9,576 nucleotides of DNA, taken from contig JBBIOD010000074.1 in the NCBI GenBank assembly GCA_037443545.1, positions 1-9,576 on the forward strand. Direction: 5' to 3'. The notes below the pieces were generated by a model. That model was not told the origin of the DNA, ran no database searches, and saw only the letters and a list, made by a program, of their open reading frames with translations. The position numbers and the translations under genes were made by a program. Below, in pieces: positions 1-7,353 of the stretch. The stretch's first letter is position 1, and each line of letters begins with the position of its first letter. The stretch comes from JASEGV01 sp037443545 (lineage in GTDB: Bacteria > Bacteroidota > Ignavibacteria > UBA10030 > BY39).

Positions 1-2163
1 TTATTTTATAACTAAAAATTTTCCAATTTTAATTTTACCGGTATCATTATCTTTCACACTGAATAAATATAATCCGGTAGCAATAACTTGGTCGTGCTTA
101 GTGATTAAATCCCAAGCGTGTTCGCCACCGGAAAACTGAATATTTTCCTGAATGGTCTGAAATTTCCTGAACCACTCAATATCGGAGCCGCTATAGGTTG
201 CGGCATCGTGGTCGATTGTTTTAACAATATCCCCAGCTAATGTATAAATCCGTATTTCGCAGCGTGCCGGCAAATTATAAAAGATAAGTTTTTTGTTTCG
301 TTCGCCGCCTGTGTTACCTTCCCAGTATGCTTTTACATAATATGGATTAGGATAAACTCCGATTTCTGTATCAGGGTTTGAGGTAGCATGCGTTCCGGCA
401 ATTACACGTTTTAAAATTTTTGAACTCTCTAAACTTGGTAACTTGTTCACCGAATCGCCCCTATCGAAAGCAGTAATACCATACACATACTGCCAGCCGT
501 TGAGGTGAGTTAATTCCAACTCTGCCGGCGGGAAACGATACCAGTAATCAACAGTGTCGCCCGGAAAACGTTTTGGCTCAGATAATAATATTTTACTGAA
601 TCCAACATCGAATGAAATATTATTATTTGGAATATCATACTCGCCCACAAGCGACATGTTGAATAGGAGACCTTCGGGGTCAGTGATATCGGCGCCAGCA
701 TTACTCCGATAGATACGATACCCTTCAAAATCTTTTTCTTGTGTTATAGGGTCGACAGATTGTTCGGAGGTGTGCTTGTTCCAGTATAACGTAACATTTC
801 GGTCGGATACTTCGGCTCTAACTTTGGGCCTGCGAGGGGGCTGGGGTAAACTGTATCTATCCAAAATACCGTTACCGTTAAAATCTTCGCCTTCATCTAA
901 AATATTGTTACCGTTAGCATCTTCGCCGTCGTAAGTTTTTTGAGCCCACGCTAAATTTGAAAACAGAATTGAACGTTGTTCGGGTGTATCGAAACGGGCA
1001 TGATCCTGTCCAAATTTTTTCGCCGTCACGATAGCATAAACAACAGTCAAACTACTGTCTGGATATAAAGTAGCATAAGGTCCGTTTGTGAGTAGTAATG
1101 TTGCATTTCTCGAAGATGTTCGTAGCGCATCGATTTTGCTTTTCGGATACATTGTTGTTGTCATGCGTTTGAAGCGATTCATCCACGGACTCGGGTCTTC
1201 GTCATCAAGAAACGGTGAAAAATATTCCTGCTCACCGGTGCTTGTGCGGAAGGTCCAAGCATTAAAATATGTTTTAGTAGCAAGGTCGAGCGACGAATCG
1301 ACCCCTTTGGGAAAAGGTGTACTGCCGAGGAGTGTCATCGCAACATAACTGTTTGCTGGCGGTCCTTGGTTGTTGCCATCGAAATCGAAAGCATAAGCCA
1401 TTCTGCGGGCTGAATCATAACCGGCTGCAACAAGAAAGTACCCACCCGTACCTGGACGAACAAAATTAGTATTACGAACTACAAAATTGTTCCATAATCC
1501 GACATAAACTGAATCGAGAGTATCACGGACCGTAACACCTGTTGATGGGTCGCGATAGCCGGTATTTTTAAATGTGTAACTTAAAATTACAAAAAAATCG
1601 GCGGTTGGTAAATTCCATGCATAACTTTCCTGATGAACTGTTATACCAAGAGGCATGTGGAACGGAATCGTATCGCCTGTTACTGGGTCGCGTGTATATC
1701 GATCGGTGTAATCGCAAACAAAATCTAATTCACTTATTGCACCTTCTGTTGGAAAACCGGCAAAAGGATCTATAGAACGCTTTAAAATTTGATCGCCAGG
1801 TTCAGAAGAAAACTCGTAGTGAAGTCCTGTTGTTCCGCTGCCGGTTCTGTCTGTTGCACCTGTGGAAACGCCCGCCCGACCTCGTTTTCTGGAAATAGCA
1901 CCGAACCAGACACCGCCTTGATAAAGGTGTTCGATACGTGAGCCACGTGGATATTCAGCCGCAAATTGTTGGGGCCAATACGCATTTCGTGTCCCTAATG
2001 TCCCATAATTTGTAACTGTAAGTTGCAAATTACCAACATTTACTGCCTGCCGCTGGTCTTTGTCGGTTGGTTTGTTAAATACCGGCAGGTCAATTTCTTG
2101 AGCTGATGAAGTTGACGATATACCTATCGTCAGGATTACAAATATTAATAGATATTTACGCAT
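1..2163 (-). CDS. Secreted T9SS-substrate protein with tandem calcium-loop-like motif and fibronectin-III-like domain (function unknown)
   Basis: 720 residues, ATG start, TAA stop on the first bases of the window, so the gene is complete. Residues 1-21 form a signal peptide (K-Y-L-L-I-F-V-I-L core, cleavage likely after S-S-A). Residues 30-400 are a large extracellular region rich in aromatic residues and Gly that I cannot assign to an enzyme family. Residues 415-438 hold two back-to-back D-x-N-G-N-type loops (D415, N417, N419, D423; then D427, N429, N431, D435), like calcium loops of dockerin or thrombospondin type 3 repeats. Residues about 446-570 look like a fibronectin type III domain (W-N-K-H then G-Y-R-I-Y-R-S). 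From Y604-P-N-P to the end is a T9SS C-terminal sorting region ending G-K-F-L-V-I-K, longer than the usual 80 or so residues. Export to the cell surface is inferred from the signal peptide plus tail. No catalytic motif is seen; an adhesin or structural role is only a guess. No clear Shine-Dalgarno precedes the start. Confidence 0.85.
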   Translation of the reverse strand: MRKYLLIFVILTIGISSTSSAQEIDLPVFNKPTDKDQRQAVNVGNLQLTVTNYGTLGTRNAYWPQQFAAEYPRGSRIEHLYQGGVWFGAISRKRGRAGVSTGATDRTGSGTTGLHYEFSSEPGDQILKRSIDPFAGFPTEGAISELDFVCDYTDRYTRDPVTGDTIPFHMPLGITVHQESYAWNLPTADFFVILSYTFKNTGYRDPSTGVTVRDTLDSVYVGLWNNFVVRNTNFVRPGTGGYFLVAAGYDSARRMAYAFDFDGNNQGPPANSYVAMTLLGSTPFPKGVDSSLDLATKTYFNAWTFRTSTGEQEYFSPFLDDEDPSPWMNRFKRMTTTMYPKSKIDALRTSSRNATLLLTNGPYATLYPDSSLTVVYAIVTAKKFGQDHARFDTPEQRSILFSNLAWAQKTYDGEDANGNNILDEGEDFNGNGILDRYSLPQPPRRPKVRAEVSDRNVTLYWNKHTSEQSVDPITQEKDFEGYRIYRSNAGADITDPEGLLFNMSLVGEYDIPNNNISFDVGFSKILLSEPKRFPGDTVDYWYRFPPAELELTHLNGWQYVYGITAFDRGDSVNKLPSLESSKILKRVIAGTHATSNPDTEIGVYPNPYYVKAYWEGNTGGERNKKLIFYNLPARCEIRIYTLAGDIVKTIDHDAATYSGSDIEWFRKFQTIQENIQFSGGEHAWDLITKHDQVIATGLYLFSVKDNDTGKIKIGKFLVIK

Positions 2164-2201
2164 TTAAATTTTATCCGATAACTTTGAAATTTTGTGTGTG
2201 C

Positions 2202-2230
2202 AATATACGAAAAATGTTTTTAGGATACAA
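2202..2230 (-). promoter_or_regulatory. Putative promoter for the T9SS-substrate gene
   Basis: Reading the minus strand, TTGTAT (2230-2225) is followed after exactly 17 bp by TATATT (2207-2202), which matches five of six positions of TATAAT. Transcription would start near 2195, leaving a leader of about 30 nt. The 91-bp gap between the two genes supports a separate promoter. The -35 match is only three of six, and sigma factors of Bacteroidota use different consensus elements, so this is a candidate only. Confidence 0.4.
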
Positions 2231-2254
2231 AAAGAATAGAAAATCCAGAATGGA

Positions 2255-4438
2255 TTAGGTTCCCCCCTCGAGATAAATGACGAGAACTTGCCCGATGATG
2301 ATTTTATTACCTCGAATGTTATTCCAATTTTTAATTTGTTGAACACTCACATTATATAGCGCTGCAATTTGAAATAAGCTATCTCCATTTTTAACCTGAT
2401 GTTCGATCGTTCTTTTATCCTTTGTTGTAGGAGAGGTATTTTTAGATTTCGATTCGGCGATAGCAGAAGTTTCGGGGACGAGATAAATTTCAAGTTCTTG
2501 CCCCGGCATAATTTTATTACTTCGTATTCCATTCCAATTTTTTATATCCTGAGACGTTACCCCATATTTTTTGGCGATGGTGAATAAAGACTCACCCCTC
2601 CGAACGACGTGGTTAGTCCAATATGATTTATTCAGATTTTTCTTACTCCTTTTGTTAATCGTCTTTCCGGCATCAGCAACAATCTGGGATTGGTCAATTC
2701 GTAAAGTTTCAGCAGTTACAAACTTTTCAGCTTTATTAGCATCTAAAAAAATTTCTATCGTAGCATTTGCTTTTAATTGTCGCCCGTAAGCGATATCGTT
2801 CCAGTTCCGCAGGTCGCTGATGCGCACATCAAAGCGTTCAGCAAGTTCGCTGAGCGTATCGCCAGATTTAACTTTATAGGTGATTTTTGTTCTTCCACGG
2901 GAATCGATTTTTCGTTTAGAGTTTTTAGTATTTTTTGCCGGTACATCATCCTTTGCAGCTAGTAGATTCATCTTTGATGAAACCGGAATCAATAGCGATT
3001 GATTGGATGAAAGTTTTTTCTTTACTGATATGTTATTGGCTTCAGCGATAACATAAGGTGAGATGCCATATTTTTTTGCTATCTTACTGATTGTTTCACC
3101 TTTTTTAACGAGATGAACAGCCCAATCTCGTTTCTTTTCATCAGGCAGTTGAGCGAATTTTTCGTTGAAAGTATCTACAGATCCTTTCGGTATCTTTAAC
3201 TCGAATCCGGTATATCCTGGCGGTGTGCATAATTGGAGAAGTTCAGGATTGAGTTCCTGAAGTATCTCAACATCTGTCGAGGCGCATTCGGCAAGAACAC
3301 GCAGGTCAACACACTGGTCGATTTTCACGACGTCATAAATTAATTCCTGGTCCCGTTCTACTAATATTCCAAATTTTTCAGGGTTCATTGCGATTATGGC
3401 AGCAGCGATGTATTGTGGAACATAATTCCGTGTTTCGAGGGGAAGGTTTTTCCTTAAAAACCAAAACACCGAAGTTCCGGTACGCCGCATTGCAGATCGA
3501 ACTCTACCGGGTCCTGAATTATAAGAAGCGATAGCTAAATGCCAATCTCCAAAATCGTTATACAAGTCTCGTAGATGTCGAGCTGCCGCGCGTGTTGATT
3601 TTTCAACATTTCGCCTGTCGTCATACCACCAATTACCCTCAAGCCCATACAGCTTGCCTGTTCCTTTTATGAACTGCCAAATCCCGACAGCTTTTGCCCA
3701 CGAACGTGCGACGGGATTGAGTCCGCTTTCGATCATTGAAAGATAAATCAATTCTTCAGGTACATTCTCTTCTCTAAAGATTCTTTTCATCATCGGGAAA
3801 TATTTTCCTGAGCGCTTCACCCAACGTTCCATGTGGTGTTTACCCCGTCCTGTAAAATATTCCAGGTAAATCTGAACGAAGCCGTTTATCACTAGTGGTA
3901 CTGTGAGTCCGGGAATTACCTCGCGAGTATTATATTGTTCGGGTGAATCGGCTTCTTCGAGAAGTTGGTTTAATTTTTCGCGTAAAGCAAAAATTGAAGT
4001 TTGATCGCCTAGCGAATCTATGTTGGCAATATATAATTCGTAATCTTCAACAATGCTGGAGCTCAATTCGTTAAAGTCTTGATGTTTCTCGATGCCCGGA
4101 TAGTAACTGAGTTCGTTTAAAATATTTATAGCCATTTCAAACTCATTTGCACATCGAGTCGAATCGCCATCGTTTTCAGCTCGTAAAGCTGATAGATAAT
4201 GTTTGCGCGCACTTTCTAACGATTGAGCAACAATCGGGTCAACACCATTTTCTGATGTGGTATCGTTGGAAATATCAGAATATAATGTGTCGCCATCATT
4301 TGTTGAATGATTTGATTGAATAAAATTTTGTGAGGAATCGTTTTGAGCTGTTGGAGATTTTATAGGTTTTATGGTATCCTTCCCTGTGCAAGCTATAAAC
4401 AGGAAAGATAGAAAAAGAATATTTATATATTTCAGCAA
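2255..4438 (-). CDS. Membrane-bound lytic murein transglycosylase (MltD-like), lipoprotein with SLT domain and four LysM repeats
   Basis: 727 residues. The protein cleaves the beta-1,4 bond between MurNAc and GlcNAc in peptidoglycan and would sit in the envelope as a lipoprotein. The N-terminus is a lipoprotein signal: hydrophobic core, then L-F-I-A-C with the lipidated Cys at 17. The start codon is TTG (4438-4436); no in-frame ATG lies upstream, and the next Met falls beyond the signal peptide, so TTG is well supported. The SLT/lysozyme-like domain spans about 220-330: E237 in S-M-I-E-S is the expected catalytic acid, followed by G-I-W-Q-F (252-256) and A-S-Y-N-S-G-P-G (304-311). Residues 368-418 look like a degenerate LysM, as MltD proteins often have there. 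Clear LysM peptidoglycan-binding repeats follow at about 442-486, 520-565, 609-654 and 679-724, joined by Lys/Ser-rich linkers. The gene has its own promoter-like sequence upstream. E. coli MltD is shorter and has two LysM repeats. Confidence 0.93.
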   Translation of the reverse strand: MLKYINILFLSFLFIACTGKDTIKPIKSPTAQNDSSQNFIQSNHSTNDGDTLYSDISNDTTSENGVDPIVAQSLESARKHYLSALRAENDGDSTRCANEFEMAINILNELSYYPGIEKHQDFNELSSSIVEDYELYIANIDSLGDQTSIFALREKLNQLLEEADSPEQYNTREVIPGLTVPLVINGFVQIYLEYFTGRGKHHMERWVKRSGKYFPMMKRIFREENVPEELIYLSMIESGLNPVARSWAKAVGIWQFIKGTGKLYGLEGNWWYDDRRNVEKSTRAAARHLRDLYNDFGDWHLAIASYNSGPGRVRSAMRRTGTSVFWFLRKNLPLETRNYVPQYIAAAIIAMNPEKFGILVERDQELIYDVVKIDQCVDLRVLAECASTDVEILQELNPELLQLCTPPGYTGFELKIPKGSVDTFNEKFAQLPDEKKRDWAVHLVKKGETISKIAKKYGISPYVIAEANNISVKKKLSSNQSLLIPVSSKMNLLAAKDDVPAKNTKNSKRKIDSRGRTKITYKVKSGDTLSELAERFDVRISDLRNWNDIAYGRQLKANATIEIFLDANKAEKFVTAETLRIDQSQIVADAGKTINKRSKKNLNKSYWTNHVVRRGESLFTIAKKYGVTSQDIKNWNGIRSNKIMPGQELEIYLVPETSAIAESKSKNTSPTTKDKRTIEHQVKNGDSLFQIAALYNVSVQQIKNWNNIRGNKIIIGQVLVIYLEGGT
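2269..2550 (-). repeat. Nucleotide-level duplication of the last two LysM repeats
   Basis: Within the lytic transglycosylase gene, 2269-2340 and 2479-2550 align without gaps at an offset of exactly 210 bp (70 codons). Three shared 10-bp blocks are identical: CGAGATAAAT, ATTTTATTAC and ATTCCAATTT. By eye about 53 of 72 bases agree. The corresponding protein segments share N-W-N-x-I-R-x-N-K-I-x-x-G-Q. The two C-terminal LysM units therefore look like an internal duplication that is more recent than the split from the first two. Confidence 0.6.
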
Positions 4439-4469
4439 ATTAATTTTCCGATGTATTTTAATTTGTTTA

Positions 4470-4498
4470 AATATAAAAGTTTAAGAGGAGAAAATCAA
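4470..4498 (-). promoter_or_regulatory. Putative promoter for the lytic transglycosylase gene
   Basis: Reading the minus strand, TTGATT (4498-4493; four of six matches to TTGACA) is followed after 17 bp by TATATT (4475-4470; five of six). The predicted transcription start lies near 4463, giving a leader of about 25 nt before the TTG start codon. It lies in the 108-bp gap after the carboxylase gene. This is the best sigma-70-like promoter on the minus strand of this window, but it is judged by eye. Confidence 0.45.
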
Positions 4499-4546
4499 GC
4501 GTATTTTCAGATTATTTTCAAAACCTGTATAATTACCTATGAGTTA

Positions 4547-6094
4547 TCATAATGGTATATTACCATGTTTCTTTTTGGGATTTGAATCGACTTTGTTTTC
4601 CAGAATCTTCAGACTCCTATACAGATGCAAACGTGTTTCGCTCGGTTCTATTACATCGTCTAAATACCCGCGGGCAGCAGCTATATACGGATTTGCAAAT
4701 TTTTCTTTGAAATCTTCTTCCTTCTTTTGAATTGCCGCTTCTTTATTTTTCGCTTTTTCAATTTCTTTTTTGAAAATAATTTCGACCGCTCCTTTAGGTC
4801 CCATCACAGCAATTTCAGCAGTGGGCCAACCGAAGTTGAAATCGCCCCTGATGTGTTTTGAATTCATAACATCGTAAGCACCACCATATGCTTTGCGTGT
4901 GATTACAGTTATCTTCGGGACGGTAGCTTCGCAGAAAGCATAAAGCAGTTTGGCTCCATTTTTTATTATTCCCCGCCACTCTTGTTCAGTGCCGGGTAAA
5001 AAACCGGGAACATCTTCAAAAACAACCAAAGGAATATTGAATGCATCGCAGAAACGCACAAACCTTGCTCCTTTTATTGAAGAATCGTTATCTAAAACTC
5101 CGGCAAGCACAGCCGGTTGATTGGCAATTATTCCGACCGAATATCCTCCGATACGAGCGAATCCAACAATTATATTTTGAGCATACAACTCGTGCACCTC
5201 AAAAAAATCGCCGTCATCAACAATCAGGTGAATTACGTCCTTGATATCATACGGTTTATTTGGATTGTCGGGAATTATCGTGTTCAATTTTTCTTCACGT
5301 CTGTTAGGATCATCTTGCGTTAGTTTGATGGGTGGGTCATCCATGTTATTTGATGGAATGAAGCTGAATAATTTTCGGATTTTTAGGATGCAATCGACTT
5401 CGTTCTCGCAAGCAAAATGTGCGACTCCGCTTTTCGTAGCGTGTGTAACGGCGCCGCCTAATTCTTCGTGAGTTACGGTTTCGTGAGTAACTGTTTTAAC
5501 TACATTCGGTCCGGTTACATACATATAACTCGTATTCTTAACCATAAAAACAAAATCGGTTATTGCCGGTGAATATACAGCCCCACCCGCACAGGGTCCC
5601 ATTATAGCCGAAATCTGTGGAACTACACCTGATGCCAAAGTATTTCGGAGGAAAATATCAGCATAACCTCCCAGACTAACAACACCTTCGTGAATGCGGG
5701 CGCCGCCTGAATCGTTCAGCCCGATAATAGGGGCGCCTACTTTCATAGCTCGCTCCATAATTTTACAAATTTTTTCAGCATGCGCCTCCGAAAGCGAACC
5801 ACCAAAAACAGTAAAATCCTGGCTGAACACAAATAGCAAACGACCATCTATTGTTCCGCTGCCGGTTACCACCCCGTCGCCCAAATATTTTTGTTTCTCC
5901 AAACCAAAATCGTGCGAGCGGTGTTCGACTAACATATCAGTTTCGACGAAGCTATTTTTATCGAGCAGCAATTCAATTCTTTCGCGTGCAGTAAGTTTGC
6001 CTTTCTTATGCTGGTCGTCGATACGCTGCTGTCCTCCGCCAAGTTTGGATTGTTCTTTAAAATCTTTCAGTTGTTGAATCTTATTTTTTGCCAT
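4547..6094 (-). CDS. pccB: Acyl-CoA carboxylase carboxyltransferase (beta) subunit, propionyl-CoA carboxylase / methylmalonyl-CoA type
   Basis: 515 residues, the usual length for this family. It moves the carboxyl group between biotin on a carrier protein and an acyl-CoA, probably propionyl-CoA to methylmalonyl-CoA, in the cytoplasm. Visible hallmarks: the N-terminal G-G-G-Q-Q-R-I-x-x-Q-H-x-x-G-K-L-T-A-R-E-R stretch (19-39); the first oxyanion-hole region S-G-G-A-R-I-H-E-G (129-137); P-C-A-G-G-A-V-Y-S-P-A (167-177); and in the C-terminal crotonase half K-A-Y-G-G-A-Y-D-V-M (402-411). D408 falls at a position I recall as linked to propionyl-CoA preference in actinobacterial homologues; treat that as a hint. 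It could instead be the alpha subunit of a methylmalonyl-CoA decarboxylase or transcarboxylase (MmdA type), which is very similar. No biotin carboxylase, biotin carrier, epimerase or mutase gene is next to it. The start is fixed by a strong AAGGAG 7 nt upstream of the ATG. Confidence 0.93.
   Translation of the reverse strand: MAKNKIQQLKDFKEQSKLGGGQQRIDDQHKKGKLTARERIELLLDKNSFVETDMLVEHRSHDFGLEKQKYLGDGVVTGSGTIDGRLLFVFSQDFTVFGGSLSEAHAEKICKIMERAMKVGAPIIGLNDSGGARIHEGVVSLGGYADIFLRNTLASGVVPQISAIMGPCAGGAVYSPAITDFVFMVKNTSYMYVTGPNVVKTVTHETVTHEELGGAVTHATKSGVAHFACENEVDCILKIRKLFSFIPSNNMDDPPIKLTQDDPNRREEKLNTIIPDNPNKPYDIKDVIHLIVDDGDFFEVHELYAQNIIVGFARIGGYSVGIIANQPAVLAGVLDNDSSIKGARFVRFCDAFNIPLVVFEDVPGFLPGTEQEWRGIIKNGAKLLYAFCEATVPKITVITRKAYGGAYDVMNSKHIRGDFNFGWPTAEIAVMGPKGAVEIIFKKEIEKAKNKEAAIQKKEEDFKEKFANPYIAAARGYLDDVIEPSETRLHLYRSLKILENKVDSNPKKKHGNIPL
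4552..4566. repeat. Short inverted repeat at the 3' end of the carboxylase gene
   Basis: ATGGTA (4552-4557) and TACCAT (4561-4566) form a perfect 6-bp inverted repeat with a 3-nt spacer, covering the last codons of the carboxylase just before its TGA stop. No run of T follows on the minus strand, so it is a poor intrinsic terminator. It may be chance. Confidence 0.3.
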
Positions 6095-6101
6095 TTTGTA
6101 A

Positions 6102-6107
6102 CTCCTT
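6102..6107 (-). promoter_or_regulatory. Strong Shine-Dalgarno site of the carboxylase gene
   Basis: On the minus strand AAGGAG lies 7 nt before the ATG at 6094. It is the only clear Shine-Dalgarno sequence in the window: the other starts (2163, 4438, 7349, 8505, 8715) have only A-rich or weak purine stretches. This suggests that the carboxylase is translated efficiently and confirms its start. Confidence 0.75.
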
Positions 6108-6129
6108 CATAAACATTTGAATTTTGTAT

Positions 6130-6150
6130 TTATGAATTATGATTTATGAT
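6130..6150. repeat. 7-bp tandem repeat, three copies, upstream of the carboxylase gene
   Basis: TTATGAA, TTATGAT and TTATGAT stand in perfect register (6130-6136, 6137-6143, 6144-6150). On the minus strand this gives repeated CATAAT/CATAAA hexamers that resemble -10 boxes, 40-60 bp before the carboxylase start. TTGAAA upstream of them would be spaced about 15 bp from CATAAT, which is short for a standard promoter. The repeat is certain; a promoter role is inference. Confidence 0.6.
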
Positions 6151-6184
6151 TCTGGATTTCAAAATCAAAAACACAAATCCCCGT

Positions 6185-6213
6185 TCGACTCTGCCCGCAA
6201 AGCAGGGGGGCGA
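6185..6213. repeat. GC-rich imperfect hairpin between mnmA and the carboxylase gene
   Basis: A GC-rich islet stands out in AT-rich intergenic DNA. CTGC (6191-6194) can pair with GCAG (6202-6205), and TCG (6185-6187) with CGA (6211-6213), with unpaired bases between the stems. Transcribed from the minus strand, the hairpin follows the mnmA stop by about 25 nt and is followed by a T-rich stretch (6176-6155), so it might act as a weak terminator or a processing site. It could equally be the remnant of a dispersed intergenic repeat. Confidence 0.35.
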
Positions 6214-6236
6214 CAGGTGCGTAAAATCAAACTTAA

Positions 6237-7349
6237 CTATTTTCCAACCCGCTCAATCACACCACCTCCAATAACATCATCGCTATCATACATTACTACA
6301 GATTGTCCAGGAGTGATAGCACGTTTTGGTTCATCAAAAATAACTTGTATGGTTTCAGAATCAAGTTGTTTAGCAAATGCACCCGTTGCATTATCTTTGT
6401 AACGAACTTTTGCTGTAACGGGAACCCCGCTTTTTAAATCAGGAACTGAAATAAAATTTACTGCTTTTGCGATTAGTTCGCGATGCATCAAGTCAGCGTC
6501 GCGACCAAGAGTAATCGTGTTTGATTCGGCATCTATTTTTGTAACATAAACCGGTTCGCCGAGTGCAATACCTAAACGTTTTCTTTGACCGATCGTGTAA
6601 AACGGAATACCATTGTGCTTAGCTACGGCTTTTCCATCGAACAGCATATCGCCGCCGCCGACTTGTTTTTCAAGTCCCTGATTTTGTTCTTTTAAAAACC
6701 TCTCATAATTATCATCGGGTATAAAACATATTTCGAAGCTTTCAGCCTTATTTGCCGTTTTTAATCCAAACTTTTTTGCAACCTCGCGTACTTCGGGCTT
6801 CGTTAATTCAGCGAGCGGAAATGTCGTTCGCCTTAACGATTCTTGTGTTAAACTCCACAAAGCATACGACTGGTCTTTTTCAGAATCTCTGCCTTTAGAA
6901 AGAATAAATCGGTTTGCTTTTTCATCGTATCTTAATCTTGCAAAATGTCCAGTCGCAATGTAATCAGCCCCTAATGCAACCGCTTTACGGATTAATTCTT
7001 CCCACTTAATTTTCCGGTTGCATACTACGCAAGGATTTGGTGTGCGACCGGCTACATACTCTCTTATGAAATTGTCGATTACTTCTTTTTTAAATTGTTC
7101 CGAGAAATCTAAAACATAATGCGGAAAACCTAATTTTGCTGCAACCATTCTTGCATCATTAATTCCGTCGAGCGAACAGCAGCTCGATTCATTTCCGATG
7201 TTACCGCCAACATTTTCGTAGTTGTAGGTTTTGATTGTAATGCCTATGACGTCGTAGCCTTGTTCGACGAGGAGTGCAGCAGCGACCGATGAATCGACCC
7301 CGCCACTCATTGCAACTACAATTTTTACATTTTTATTTATCTTATCCAT
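6237..7349 (-). CDS. mnmA: tRNA-specific 2-thiouridylase MnmA
   Basis: 370 residues, normal length. MnmA activates U34 of the tRNAs for Lys, Glu and Gln with ATP and replaces the C2 oxygen with sulfur delivered by a persulfide relay, in the cytoplasm. The PP-loop ATP-binding motif S-G-G-V-D-S is at 15-20. The cysteines expected for catalysis are C110 (C-V-V-C-N-R-K-I-K-W) and C208 (E-S-F-E-I-C-F-I-P). G-A-D-Y-I-A-T-G-H-F (127-136) and G-Q-R-K-R-L-G, in the start of the central domain, are family signatures; the beta-barrel C-terminal domain follows to the end. C107 adds a further Cys three residues before C110, and C57-C58 form a pair earlier. The ATG lies 4 bp beyond the TAA of the upstream hydrolase gene with no Shine-Dalgarno, so co-transcription and possibly translational coupling are likely. 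The stop is TAG. Confidence 0.97.
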   Translation of the reverse strand: MDKINKNVKIVVAMSGGVDSSVAAALLVEQGYDVIGITIKTYNYENVGGNIGNESSCCSLDGINDARMVAAKLGFPHYVLDFSEQFKKEVIDNFIREYVAGRTPNPCVVCNRKIKWEELIRKAVALGADYIATGHFARLRYDEKANRFILSKGRDSEKDQSYALWSLTQESLRRTTFPLAELTKPEVREVAKKFGLKTANKAESFEICFIPDDNYERFLKEQNQGLEKQVGGGDMLFDGKAVAKHNGIPFYTIGQRKRLGIALGEPVYVTKIDAESNTITLGRDADLMHRELIAKAVNFISVPDLKSGVPVTAKVRYKDNATGAFAKQLDSETIQVIFDEPKRAITPGQSVVMYDSDDVIGGGVIERVGK

Positions 7350-7353
7350 CTAA

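Noticed and set aside
4552..4566. Inverted repeat as an intrinsic terminator of the carboxylase gene
   Set aside because: The stem is only 6 bp, it is AT-rich, lies inside the coding sequence and has no T-run after it on the minus strand.
5694..6077. A 127-codon open frame on the plus strand
   Set aside because: It lies wholly antisense to the well-supported carboxylase gene, its product is rich in Ser, Cys and Pro as typical of an opposite-strand shadow, and it has no recognisable motif.
6095..6236. Possible CRISPR or riboswitch in the repeat-bearing gap
   Set aside because: The repeats are only 7 bp and directly adjacent, with no spacers, and the hairpin is too small and irregular for a known riboswitch class that I can recognise.
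6139..6402. An 87-codon open frame on the plus strand starting in the mnmA-carboxylase gap
   Set aside because: It runs through the GC-rich hairpin and then antisense into the conserved 3' end of mnmA; no ribosome binding site and no family resemblance.
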